Shown one piece after another: positions 49,026 to 57,717 of a DNA stretch of 64,000 nt. The position numbers and the translations under genes are program-made. Source of the DNA: Parahaliea aestuarii. GTDB taxonomy: Bacteria > Pseudomonadota > Gammaproteobacteria > Pseudomonadales > Halieaceae. The notes below the pieces were generated by a model, which was given only the letters and a program-made list of their open reading frames with translations, did not search any database and was not told the DNA's origin. The stretch covers positions 186,001 through 250,000 of the forward strand of contig NZ_VRYZ01000004.1 in assembly GCF_008064635.1 (NCBI RefSeq), given 5' to 3'. The first letter of the stretch is position 1, and the number at the start of each line of letters is the position of its first letter.

Positions 49026-49619
49026 GTGAATGACAAATCCACCCGCGGCCGCCCCCGCAACCGGAAAATAGATGGCGCCCTGCTGAACGCGGGCTGGGAG
49101 TCCCTGGCGGCCATGGGCTTTGACGGCATGACCATCGACGACGTGTTGGCACGGGCGGGCTGTGGTCGCAACTCTTTTTACCGCCGCTTCGATGGCAAGC
49201 TGGCCCTGATCCGGGACATGCTGGCGCAGGCCTACCAGCAACTTGGTGAATTACCCGACCCGGCGCTGCCGCCACGGGAACAGTTGACCGACTGGATCGA
49301 CAGCATGGGCGCCGCGCTGGCCGGCCAGCGCGGCCGCGCCATGCTGAGTATTCTTGAAGCCCTGCCGCGATACCCGGAACTGCGATCAACCCGCTCCAGC
49401 ATGCGCGACTCCCCGGGCAGCCCCCTGCGCTCGCTGATTCGCGACTGCTGCAGCGCAACGCCGAGCGACGACGCCCTGGCCTTCGCCGAGGACACCCTGG
49501 CCGGCGCCCAGCACTACCACATCACTACCCGGCAACGGGCCTGGACCCGGCGCGACTCGGTGCGCATGGTCGATGCGCTTGTCGGTATGCTGGAGCAGGA
49601 ACTGGCTGACAGTCGCTAG
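49026..49619 (+). CDS. TetR-family transcriptional regulator
   Basis: The 197-residue repressor-type protein has an N-terminal helix-turn-helix (AMGFDGMTIDDVLARAGCGRNSFYRRFDGKLAL, about 27-60) preceded by a basic RGRPRNRK arm. The effector domain is helical and not assignable to a ligand class. Start is a GTG at 49026 with AGG nearby. It is divergent from TonB receptor 2, its likely target. Its stop overlaps the stop of the convergent tadA gene. Confidence 0.9.
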   Translation: MNDKSTRGRPRNRKIDGALLNAGWESLAAMGFDGMTIDDVLARAGCGRNSFYRRFDGKLALIRDMLAQAYQQLGELPDPALPPREQLTDWIDSMGAALAGQRGRAMLSILEALPRYPELRSTRSSMRDSPGSPLRSLIRDCCSATPSDDALAFAEDTLAGAQHYHITTRQRAWTRRDSVRMVDALVGMLEQELADSR

Positions 49620-50077
49620 CGCCGGGCGCGGAAAAAGGCCTTTAGTCGCTGGCTGCTGTCTTCGGCCAGCACCCCCTCCTGCCAGCTCACCCGGTGGTTG
49701 TAGCGCGCCTCATCCAGCAGGCTGCAGGTACTGCAGGCCACGCCGGCGCGGGGTTCCCGGGCGCCAAACACCAGGCGTTCGATACGGGCGTGAATCATTG
49801 CCCCGGCACACATGGTGCAGGGTTCCAGCGAAACGTAGAGCGTCGCCCCGGGCAGGCGGTAGTTGCCCGCTGTACGCGCAGCATCGCGCAGGGCAACAAT
49901 CTCGGCATGGGCGGTGGGGTCGGCGTAGCTGATAACGGAGTTCCAGCCCTCCCCCAGCAGTTTGCCGTCGCGCACCACCACGGCGCCAATCGGCACTTCG
50001 CCCTCGTTCTCAGCGCGGTCCGCCAGGGCCAGGGCGCGGCGCATCCAGTGTTCGTCTTCCGCCAGATCAATGGCCAT
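49616..50077 (-). CDS. tadA: tRNA-specific adenosine deaminase
   Basis: Converts A34 to inosine in tRNA-Arg(ACG). The 153-residue form starts at the ATG at 50077 (MAIDLAEDEHWMRRALALA); an open frame continues to 50347 but overlaps the divergent selD and has no family similarity. Zinc and proton-shuttle residues are H57 and E59 (HAE) and C87/C90 in EPCTMC. Only a weak ribosome-binding site is seen. It is divergent from selD. Confidence 0.95.
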   Translation of the reverse strand: MAIDLAEDEHWMRRALALADRAENEGEVPIGAVVVRDGKLLGEGWNSVISYADPTAHAEIVALRDAARTAGNYRLPGATLYVSLEPCTMCAGAMIHARIERLVFGAREPRAGVACSTCSLLDEARYNHRVSWQEGVLAEDSSQRLKAFFRARR

Positions 50078-50210
50078 AGTCAGAATCCACAGAAAAACGC
50101 CAGTGTACTGAATCGCGCGGCCATGAGGTACGGCTGGGCCACCCTCCACGCGTGGCGTATGATTCTGCCGACCCGATTCACCGACTTTTGCTGGAATAGC
50201 GGAGCGACTT

Positions 50211-51254
50211 ATGAGCACGGCGCCCATACGCCTCACCGAGTACAGCCACGGCGCTGGCTGCGGCTGCAAGATTGCCCCCGCGGTACTGGACCGGATTCTC
50301 GCCTCCAGCCTGCAGTTGCCCGATTCACCGCAATTGCTGGTGGGCAACCACAGCCGCGACGACGCCGCCGCCTACGACCTGGGCAACGGGCAGGTGGTAT
50401 TGAGCACCACCGATTTTTTCATGCCCATTGCCGACGATCCCTTCGATTTCGGACGCATCGCCGCCACCAATGCCATCAGTGACATTTACGCCATGGGCGG
50501 TCGCCCGCTGATGGCCATCGCCATCCTCGGCTGGCCGGTAAGCGTACTGCCGGCCGAGGTGGCGGGCCGTGTGGTGGATGGGGGGCGCCAGGCCTGCGCC
50601 GATGCCGGCATCAGTCTGGCGGGCGGCCACAGTATCGACTCGCCGGAGCCGATCTTCGGCCTGGCGGTGACCGGCCTGGTGGACAAGACACAACTGAAGC
50701 AGAACAACCTGGCCAGCGCCGGCTGCCGGCTCTATCTCAGCAAGCCCCTGGGAGTCGGTATCCTTACCACCGCCCAGAAGCAGAAAAAGCTGCGGCCGGA
50801 GCACCAGTTCCTGGCCCGCGACGTAATGTGCACCCTCAACAGCGTGGGCGCCGAGTTGGCACAGGTCGCCGGCGTGGAAGCCATGACCGACGTCACCGGT
50901 TTCGGACTGTTGGGTCATCTGCTGGAGGTCTGTGAAGGCAGCGGCGTGAATGCGGTCATCCGCGAATCCGCCGTGCCGCTACTGCCGCCGGTGCGCGACT
51001 ACATCGCCGCCGGCTGCCTGCCCGGCGGTACGTTGCGCAATTTCGACTCCTACGGCGAGCGCCTCGGCGCGCTCAGTGACCAGCAGCGCGCCCTGTTCTG
51101 TGACCCCCAGACCAGCGGCGGACTGTTGCTGGCGGTGCGACCGGAGTCCTGCATCGAAGTGGAAGCCATTCTGCGCAGGGCGGGCGCCTGCAGCGACTGC
51201 ATCGGCGAGTTGCGCCCCGGGGCCAGCGGCCCGCGCATCGAGGTTCAGCCTTGA
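50211..51254 (+). CDS. selD: selenide, water dikinase (selenophosphate synthase)
   Basis: Makes selenophosphate from selenide and ATP. In the 347-residue protein the catalytic pair lies in GAGCGCK (C17 and K20), with Cys rather than selenocysteine. AIRM/PurM-fold landmarks follow: [33 protein letters not shown] and [10 protein letters not shown]. It overlaps the selU start by 4 bp, so the visible use of selenophosphate is tRNA 2-selenouridine. No selA, selB or selC is in the window. Confidence 0.95.
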   Translation: MSTAPIRLTEYSHGAGCGCKIAPAVLDRILASSLQLPDSPQLLVGNHSRDDAAAYDLGNGQVVLSTTDFFMPIADDPFDFGRIAATNAISDIYAMGGRPLMAIAILGWPVSVLPAEVAGRVVDGGRQACADAGISLAGGHSIDSPEPIFGLAVTGLVDKTQLKQNNLASAGCRLYLSKPLGVGILTTAQKQKKLRPEHQFLARDVMCTLNSVGAELAQVAGVEAMTDVTGFGLLGHLLEVCEGSGVNAVIRESAVPLLPPVRDYIAAGCLPGGTLRNFDSYGERLGALSDQQRALFCDPQTSGGLLLAVRPESCIEVEAILRRAGACSDCIGELRPGASGPRIEVQP

Positions 51255-52342
51255 GACTGGCCGATACACAGGATTACGCCGCGCTGTTCCTGCGCGACAC
51301 ACCGATGTTCGACACTCGGGCGCCGCAGGAGTACCGCAAGGGCTCCTTTCCCTTCGTCGCCAGCCTGCCGCTGATGACCGACGCCGAACGCGCCCGGGTC
51401 GGCACCTGCTACAAGCGCGAAGGCCAGCAGGCCGCCATCGAACTGGGCCACAGACTGGTGAGCGGGAACACGAAGAAAGATCGGTTGCAGCAGTGGCTGG
51501 ACTTCGCCCGCGCCCACCCCGACGGCTACCTGTTCTGCTGGCGCGGTGGCCTGCGCAGCCAGACGGTACAGCAGTGGCTGCGCGAAGCAGGCGTGGACTA
51601 CCCGCGGGTTATCGGCGGCTACAAGGCCATGCGCCGTTTCCTCATCGACACCACCGAGCAGGTGGTGACAAGCCACCCCCTGTGCGTCATCGCCGGCCGC
51701 ACTGGCTGCGCCAAAACCGACCTGCTCAACGCCCGGCCCAACAGCATCGACCTGGAGGCGCTGGCCCACCACCGCGGCAGCACCTTCGGCCGGCGCCCGG
51801 CGGGGCAACCGTCGCAGATCGATTTCGAAAACCGCCTCGGGATCGCCCTGCTGCGCGCCAATCACGCCTTTGCCGGCCGCCCCCTGCTGCTGGAGGACGA
51901 AAGCCTGCTGATCGGCCGCTGCGCCCTGCCTACGGCACTGCGGCAAACCATGGCCACGGCGCCGCGGGTGATGGTGGAACGGCCACTGGAAGAGCGTGTG
52001 GAGCACAGCTTCCGCAACTACATCCTGCACAAGCTGGACGAATGGCAGGCGGCGCAGGGCGAGGAACAGGGCTTCCTGTCCTTCGCCGGGGACCTGCGAC
52101 AGTCACTGGCGAGAATACACCGGCGCCTCGGCGGGCAGCGCTACCAGGCGCTGAGCGCCCAGCTGGAGGCAGCGCTGGTGGCCCACCAGCGGGGCGACAA
52201 CAGCGGCCACCGGGCGTGGATTCGGGTGCTGCTGCGGGATTACTACGACCCGATGTACGACTACCAGCTCAGGCAACAGCGGCATGAGGTGCTGATGCGT
52301 GGTGCACCGGCGGCCGTGGCCGAGTACCTGGCCTCACTGTAG
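51251..52342 (+). CDS. selU: tRNA 2-selenouridine synthase
   Basis: Replaces sulfur by selenium at U34 of some tRNAs (also called mnmH/ybbB). The 363-residue protein begins at a TTG inside the selD stop. It has an N-terminal rhodanese domain with active-site C96 in FCWRGGLRS, then a P-loop domain. The P-loop reads GRTGCAKT (149-156): the Gly normally just before the Lys is Ala here. The C-terminal helical part is of normal length. Confidence 0.93.
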   Translation: MRLADTQDYAALFLRDTPMFDTRAPQEYRKGSFPFVASLPLMTDAERARVGTCYKREGQQAAIELGHRLVSGNTKKDRLQQWLDFARAHPDGYLFCWRGGLRSQTVQQWLREAGVDYPRVIGGYKAMRRFLIDTTEQVVTSHPLCVIAGRTGCAKTDLLNARPNSIDLEALAHHRGSTFGRRPAGQPSQIDFENRLGIALLRANHAFAGRPLLLEDESLLIGRCALPTALRQTMATAPRVMVERPLEERVEHSFRNYILHKLDEWQAAQGEEQGFLSFAGDLRQSLARIHRRLGGQRYQALSAQLEAALVAHQRGDNSGHRAWIRVLLRDYYDPMYDYQLRQQRHEVLMRGAPAAVAEYLASL

Positions 52343-52358
52343 GCGCGGGGGCCATGGC

Positions 52359-53759
52359 CTACTTCGGCACATCGTCAAACATCACGCTGATGCGGTTGCT
52401 GCTGGAAGGCCAGTTGGGCACGTTCAACTCTGTCGTTTCACCCCCGCGATCCACCAGGGACACCGTGACAGTGCCGGTGGCGGTAGCCGTCGCCGGGATA
52501 TAAAGGTCCAGCCCGGTGAGGAAGGTCAGGGCGCTGAACGGGAAAACTTCACCCTTCTCCAGGTCAGACACCTTGTCGCCCTCGTGATCGAAGACGAACA
52601 CCGCCAGGTTGACTCCCGTTCCGTTGCCGACGGCACGAGGGCTGATCGAAGGCAGCAGGACATTAACCCCGTCAACGAACAACTCGTCACTGCCGGCGCC
52701 CTGGTCGCCCCAGAACTCCCGCTGGCGCGCTACCACCATACCGGTGGTATCGTCGGCCGTGGGCAGGAAGGACTCTATGCTCTGTCCGGCCTGGCTGGAC
52801 TGCAGGCGGAAGAGATAATCGTCGCTAACAAACGGCTCGGGATAGAAATGGTGCACGCTGGGCTGATCGAAAGACTCAGAGGGCGGCCGCAGCAGGGCAA
52901 ACTCATAGTGCTGGCCCGCCTCCAGCGTCAGGGGGCCGAATTCACCACTGGCACCGATGTCAGCTCTGGCCACAGGTTCATCGACGGCGCGCTGGCCGGT
53001 GGCCTGCTCCACCGGCCAGACTTCCAGCCGGGCGCCCTGGAACCCGATATTCTCTGGGAAGAGAACCGCCCGGCCCGCCACTTCACGCGTGTCCCCATCG
53101 CCGGGCAGAACGTCGGTAGTTTCCGCGGCCACTTCGGTAAAGAATTCGTACATCAGGCCGAAGGCCTCCGGCGACGTCGCGACTTCGGTGTGGGACTTTT
53201 CCGGGAAATAGAAATTGTCCTCCGGGTTGGGGCCGATCTGCGAGTTCATGTTGTCGTTTAGATTGAAGCCGCTGTCGGCGGTGTTCCACTCCCCCCAGAT
53301 ACCTATGGTTGGCACGCCCCCCGGCAGCTCGTCAGGAGCGCGACCATCGATATTGACGTACTTCGACACCTTGTCCGGGCCGCCAAAATCCGGGGCGTCC
53401 AGGTAGGATGTCCACACGGAAGTACCGCGGGAGTGGCCCACCGCATAAACCGTATCGGCACCCGTCTCCGACAGTACCGAATCTATGAAAGTGTCCAGAT
53501 CAGCCAGGGGATTGTCCTCCTGGCTGGTATCGTACTCAAAGGCAAAGATCAGGTCCTGAGGATAGCCATTGCTGGTAAAGCGCTGGGCCTGGCTTTCGAA
53601 CTGCTGCGCCGAGCCGGACTGGCCGTGCACGAAGACAATCGGTTGGTAGTCGATCTGTGGCTCCGGTTCTGGCGGTATTTCTCTGCGATCAGAGCTATCG
53701 GAACAGGCCGTCAGGGCCAGAAACAACAGGCAGAGGAAAGACAGGAAAGACAAACGCAT
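52359..53759 (-). CDS. exported alpha/beta-hydrolase lipoprotein, lipase-like
   Basis: The 466-residue protein has a lipoprotein signal (FLCLLFLALTACSDS, Cys C19). The alpha/beta-hydrolase domain (about 40-210) begins with IVFVHGQSGSAQQFE (oxyanion-hole HG) and has nucleophile S110 in GHSRG, an Arg variant of GxSxG found in some lipases and esterases, and probable catalytic H190 in FPEKSHTEVATSPEAF. About 250 further residues form a beta-rich C-terminal domain. The ATG at 53759 is preceded by AGGAG; an in-frame upstream start at 53804 lacks one. Possible substrates are lipids or polyesters; specificity is not readable. Confidence 0.78.
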   Translation of the reverse strand: MRLSFLSFLCLLFLALTACSDSSDRREIPPEPEPQIDYQPIVFVHGQSGSAQQFESQAQRFTSNGYPQDLIFAFEYDTSQEDNPLADLDTFIDSVLSETGADTVYAVGHSRGTSVWTSYLDAPDFGGPDKVSKYVNIDGRAPDELPGGVPTIGIWGEWNTADSGFNLNDNMNSQIGPNPEDNFYFPEKSHTEVATSPEAFGLMYEFFTEVAAETTDVLPGDGDTREVAGRAVLFPENIGFQGARLEVWPVEQATGQRAVDEPVARADIGASGEFGPLTLEAGQHYEFALLRPPSESFDQPSVHHFYPEPFVSDDYLFRLQSSQAGQSIESFLPTADDTTGMVVARQREFWGDQGAGSDELFVDGVNVLLPSISPRAVGNGTGVNLAVFVFDHEGDKVSDLEKGEVFPFSALTFLTGLDLYIPATATATGTVTVSLVDRGGETTELNVPNWPSSSNRISVMFDDVPK

Positions 53760-53919
53760 GACGAGATCTCCTGACCGCGAAAGGTCACCCGAGCGGCGTA
53801 ACAAGCGTCAGCCGAGTGCCATTACGGGTCTTGTAATTATCACATAAGGAACATACCCGGATTTCGATCATAGACAATCATCCGACGCGCCGCAAACCCG
53901 TGGAGCGCCGCTGTCCGCT

Positions 53920-56274
53920 TCAGTCCAGTGGCGGGTGCGCGTATTTTTGTAGTTCCTCCTCCTTGCAGTGGTCGATGGTGCCCGTCGCGCGATCCATCAT
54001 CCCCTTCCAGAGGATGGACATGCCGCCAGTGGCCATGGCTGCCCCCGCGGTGAGCAGGGTACCCTTTTCATCCAGCCCCATGCGCGGTGCGGCCAGGGTG
54101 CCCTCCAGCGACACGAAAGGGGTCACGAACATGTCGGCACTCACCCCGACGCCCTTGCGCGGCTTGGTATTGAACACCATGTTGATCGCCTCGTCGGACA
54201 GGTCCACTTCGCCGCTGGCCACAACCTGCAGTTTTTCAGTCTGGATGGTCACCGGATCGATGTTCGCCAGCCCCTTCTCAAGCAGCAGCGCAATCACGCC
54301 GCACTGGAACTGCATGTGCGTCTCGGTCTTCGAAAAGGGGTTCAATGCCGCCACCAGCTGGGCCACCAGGTCGCTGGAAAAGGTTTGCATGAGGCTGTTG
54401 GTCAGCAGGCCGGGGCCCATCGTCAGCAGTGCCTCGCCAGCGCTACTGGCCGCCAGCTCCCGCGGGCTGGCGCCGCTGGCGTTCAGGTCCAGGCTCAGGC
54501 TGAGGGGAGGAATATCCTCTGCCTTTTGCACTTCGCCTGAAGCCAGGTTGACGCGGAAATCCCTCAGCTGACTGCGCAGAGTGAGGCGGGGCTGATCCTT
54601 CCCGGCCTCCAGCACCAGCCGGTTGTGTCCTTCGCCGCCATCGGCGCCGACAACACGGCCGGTAATTTCAAGCCGCTCGTCCTGCAACACGGCCTGCAGA
54701 TCGACATCTTCCAGCACCAGGAACTGAGTCACCAGTTCCTCCACCATCCAGCGGATTTGCACGCGGTTGCCCCGCAATGCGGCCAGCGGCAACCTCTTCT
54801 CGCCAAACACATAGGGCGCGGCGGCAGCCGGTTCAGCAGCAGGCTCTGCCTTCCCCTCACGGGTCTCAGCAGGGCCGGCGGGGACGGCCAGCAACTGCAG
54901 TAGATCGATCTGCTTCGATACCAGTTCCGCCGTGAGGGCGCCACGTTGGCCGTCACTCGCCGCTCCAAGGGAGGCCTCCCCCACCAGGTCGCTATCGCCC
55001 AGGCGCACTGACAACGGCGCCAGCTGCAGGCCTCCGGCGTCCAGCTCCAGTGTGGTGGAGAGCTGGAATGGCAGCTCCGGTAGTAGTGGCGATAACTCCG
55101 ATGCCATTTCGCCGCGTGCATCGAGCTCAAAATTCCCCGCTACGCCCTCGGCTGCGAAGCTGCCCCGACCTTCCAGTTTCGTGCCGCCGATATCCAGGCT
55201 GAACGCGGGAACGGCGAGCGCGTGATCCCTGCGCTCGAGTGTAGCCGCAAACACCAGCGGCAACTCCGGCAGACCTTGCACCGAGGCGATGGAAGCCAGT
55301 CGCTGCAGGTTATCGATGTCGCCATTTACCTCCAGCCGATTGTCAGCGCCGCGCAACTGCGTGGTGAGCGTGAGCTCGCCGAACCCGGCCTCTAAAGCCC
55401 CCTCGAAACTGTCGGCAGCTACGCGCAGATCGGCGGTCAGGTGGCCGGCCGACGGTACCTGCCCGTCCAGCTGTAGCGGTACTGCCAGCGCCTGCAGGAG
55501 CGCCGGCACCCCCTCGACCTGAAGCCTCAATTGCAGTGTGCCGTCGACGTCGGGACGGGGAACCTCGCGTCGACCTTTCAGTATCATATCGGCATCACCG
55601 AGTTGCAGAGCCAACTGGTACTGTATGGACCCGCCACTCGCAAGTTGCCGGCGGGTGCCAATCCTGCCGGACAATCGCAGGGGCTGTTCACGCACCCGCC
55701 CCTCGCCTTCAATCTGCAGTTGATCGTTCCCGTCTGCCCGCAACTGCAGGTGCGACAAGGTATAGACCGCCTCTTCCTGCGCCGATCGCCGGCGCACACG
55801 CAAGTTGGCGAACGTTGCCTTCTCGAGCACCACACCGATACCGCCGCCCGCCTCCTGCACATCTGCGTCGCTCTCACTGGACACGATGGGCAGATTGCTC
55901 TGCCCGTCGGGTCCGCTTTCCAGCAGCACATCGACATTGCTGGCGCTTGCCAGCCGGACCTCTATCGGCCCCCGCTGCCACAGGGATGCAGTGCGCAGGG
56001 CCAATTCCGTCTGCCCGACGCTGGCCATCCACGGCTCGCTCCCCCAGTCCGCGTTGGCCAGAGATACCTGAGTGACTGCCAGGCGCAGCTCCGGCCACAC
56101 ATCCACATCGATATCCCCCTGCAGTCTGAGTTCACGACCGATGGTGTTGCCGATCATAGCGCCAAGCCAGGAGCGGTGGGCCGTCAGGTCAGCGAAATGC
56201 AGCCAGGCCAGCAGCCCACCCAGTAGCAGGGCTAGCGCCAGCACCATGGACAGGAGTATTTTCAGCGCGGTCAT
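53920..56274 (-). CDS. AsmA-family envelope protein
   Basis: The 784-residue inner-membrane-anchored protein starts with one membrane helix (ILLSMVLALALLLGGLLAWL) and continues as a long periplasmic beta-strand-rich chain. ELRLQGDIDVDVWPELRLAVTQVSLANADWG is the AsmA N-terminal signature, and the C-terminal AsmA_2-like part (about 560-750) includes QFQCGVIALLLEKGLANIDPVTIQTEKLQVVASGEVDL. Relatives (AsmA, TamB, YhdP) are bridge-like lipid-transport proteins between membranes. The ATG at 56274 starts the helix; the longer frame to 56370 adds no similarity. Confidence 0.85.
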   Translation of the reverse strand: MTALKILLSMVLALALLLGGLLAWLHFADLTAHRSWLGAMIGNTIGRELRLQGDIDVDVWPELRLAVTQVSLANADWGSEPWMASVGQTELALRTASLWQRGPIEVRLASASNVDVLLESGPDGQSNLPIVSSESDADVQEAGGGIGVVLEKATFANLRVRRRSAQEEAVYTLSHLQLRADGNDQLQIEGEGRVREQPLRLSGRIGTRRQLASGGSIQYQLALQLGDADMILKGRREVPRPDVDGTLQLRLQVEGVPALLQALAVPLQLDGQVPSAGHLTADLRVAADSFEGALEAGFGELTLTTQLRGADNRLEVNGDIDNLQRLASIASVQGLPELPLVFAATLERRDHALAVPAFSLDIGGTKLEGRGSFAAEGVAGNFELDARGEMASELSPLLPELPFQLSTTLELDAGGLQLAPLSVRLGDSDLVGEASLGAASDGQRGALTAELVSKQIDLLQLLAVPAGPAETREGKAEPAAEPAAAAPYVFGEKRLPLAALRGNRVQIRWMVEELVTQFLVLEDVDLQAVLQDERLEITGRVVGADGGEGHNRLVLEAGKDQPRLTLRSQLRDFRVNLASGEVQKAEDIPPLSLSLDLNASGASPRELAASSAGEALLTMGPGLLTNSLMQTFSSDLVAQLVAALNPFSKTETHMQFQCGVIALLLEKGLANIDPVTIQTEKLQVVASGEVDLSDEAINMVFNTKPRKGVGVSADMFVTPFVSLEGTLAAPRMGLDEKGTLLTAGAAMATGGMSILWKGMMDRATGTIDHCKEEELQKYAHPPLD

Positions 56275-56524
56275 TGGGCAACGCAGGTGCGACGGGTCAC
56301 TTGGGCCAGCTGCAGCGGCAATCTCCAGCGGTAAAGTCTGTGGTGCATCAGTGTAGCCGCGACAAGCCACTTTTGCCCTGCATTTCCAGCAGGTAGCACA
56401 GGGGTTACACTCACCTCACAAATTTACAGCCTCCAACGGCGTCGGGCGGCTACTGGTGGATCTCACGGGTATGGATCGTTCGGCAGAAAGCAACAACCAA
56501 TCCAATACAACTGGAGATCAATGT

Positions 56525-57661
56525 ATGACAGCGACCCGTCCGCGGAATATTACGGCACTCGGAGTGCTGGTCCTCAGCCTGGGGCTCGGCGCCTGCAGTA
56601 AACAGGAGGAAGCCACCGCACCGGCAGAGGCGCCAGAGTCCAGCGCCGGACAAAATGTAGAAGCACCAGATACAGCCCCCGCAGCCGCGCCGGTCAGCAG
56701 CGATGTCGAAGTCATCGTCACCAGTTCACTGGAGGATATGATCGGCATACTGGAAAAGGAAAACTGGTGGGGCGAGCCGAAGGCGGATGAACCCTTACAG
56801 GTGCCACACCTGCTGGTTGCGGCCATTCATCCGACCTGGCAGGAGGCCTCCAGGAACATGCCCGTACAGCAGAAGAAAGCCCTGTTCTATCGCCTGATGC
56901 TGCCGCTGGTCATGCACGCCAACAAGATGGTGATGAACTTCCGCGATGGCCTCGAGCAGGCCCGCGAGGAACTGGCCGCCGACGGCAGGGTCAGCCCGGA
57001 AAGCCTTGCACTGCTGAAACGGCTGGCCATGCTGCTGCCCGGAGAAACCCAGGAATACGTAGATGCCCTACAGGACAACACACCGGAGCTCGGCAGCATG
57101 ATCGATGCCCTGCTGTACCGGGTCGACGTGGTCCCCCCCGGCCTCGCCCTCGGTCAGGCCGCTTACGAAAGTGGCTACGGTACCTCCCGTTTTGCAGTCG
57201 AGGGCAACTCCCTGTTTGGCCAGTGGACCTACAAGGACGACGGCCTCAAACCGCGGGAACAGCGCGCGAGCAAGGGCAATCACCAGATAAAAACCTTTGA
57301 ATGGCCCTTCGACAGTGTCCGCGGCTACTTTATCAACCTGATGTCTCACCGGGCCTACGAGGACTTCCGCCGCCTGCGCGCCGAAGTGCGGGCTGCCGGC
57401 AAGCCAATGGATTCCCTGGTGCTGGCCGACGGTCTGCTGAGCTACTCCGAGCGCGGCAAGGAATACGTGGATTCACTCAAGGGCATGATCCGTCACAATC
57501 ACCTGAACATGGCCGACGACGCGGTGCTGCGCGACGAGCCGGTGCGCTTCCTGCTGAATGAAGACGGCGCCGACAAGGCGGCCGCGCTGCGCAGCGACAT
57601 CGAGAAGATGCGTGCCAGCGGCGAATTGCAGGATATCGTCAAGCGCATGCGGCTGGATTGA
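56525..57661 (+). CDS. Bax-like glucosaminidase lipoprotein
   Basis: The 378-residue protein has lipobox LGAC (C24), an Ala/Pro/Glu-rich linker to about 65 and a domain like E. coli Bax and Flgj-type N-acetylglucosaminidases: ALGQAAYESGYGTSRFAVEGNSLFGQW with probable catalytic Glu E215. It would cut peptidoglycan from the outer-membrane side. Translation from ATG 56525 has GGAGA 7 bases upstream; an open frame from 56456 is not preferred. It is divergent from the AsmA-like gene, another envelope factor. Confidence 0.85.
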   Translation: MTATRPRNITALGVLVLSLGLGACSKQEEATAPAEAPESSAGQNVEAPDTAPAAAPVSSDVEVIVTSSLEDMIGILEKENWWGEPKADEPLQVPHLLVAAIHPTWQEASRNMPVQQKKALFYRLMLPLVMHANKMVMNFRDGLEQAREELAADGRVSPESLALLKRLAMLLPGETQEYVDALQDNTPELGSMIDALLYRVDVVPPGLALGQAAYESGYGTSRFAVEGNSLFGQWTYKDDGLKPREQRASKGNHQIKTFEWPFDSVRGYFINLMSHRAYEDFRRLRAEVRAAGKPMDSLVLADGLLSYSERGKEYVDSLKGMIRHNHLNMADDAVLRDEPVRFLLNEDGADKAAALRSDIEKMRASGELQDIVKRMRLD

Positions 57662-57683
57662 GGCAAGCCTGCAGCCATGTGCA

Positions 57684-57710
57684 GCCCTGCAGGCGCAAGG
57701 CCTGCAGGGC
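57684..57710. terminator. hairpin between two convergent genes
   Basis: GCCCTGCAGGC (57684-57694) pairs with GCCTGCAGGGC (57700-57710) over 11 bp around GCAAG, in the 56-bp gap between the Bax-like stop and the stop of TonB receptor 3. No T-run follows either way, so termination strength is uncertain. Confidence 0.5.
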
Positions 57711-57717
57711 CCGGGCC

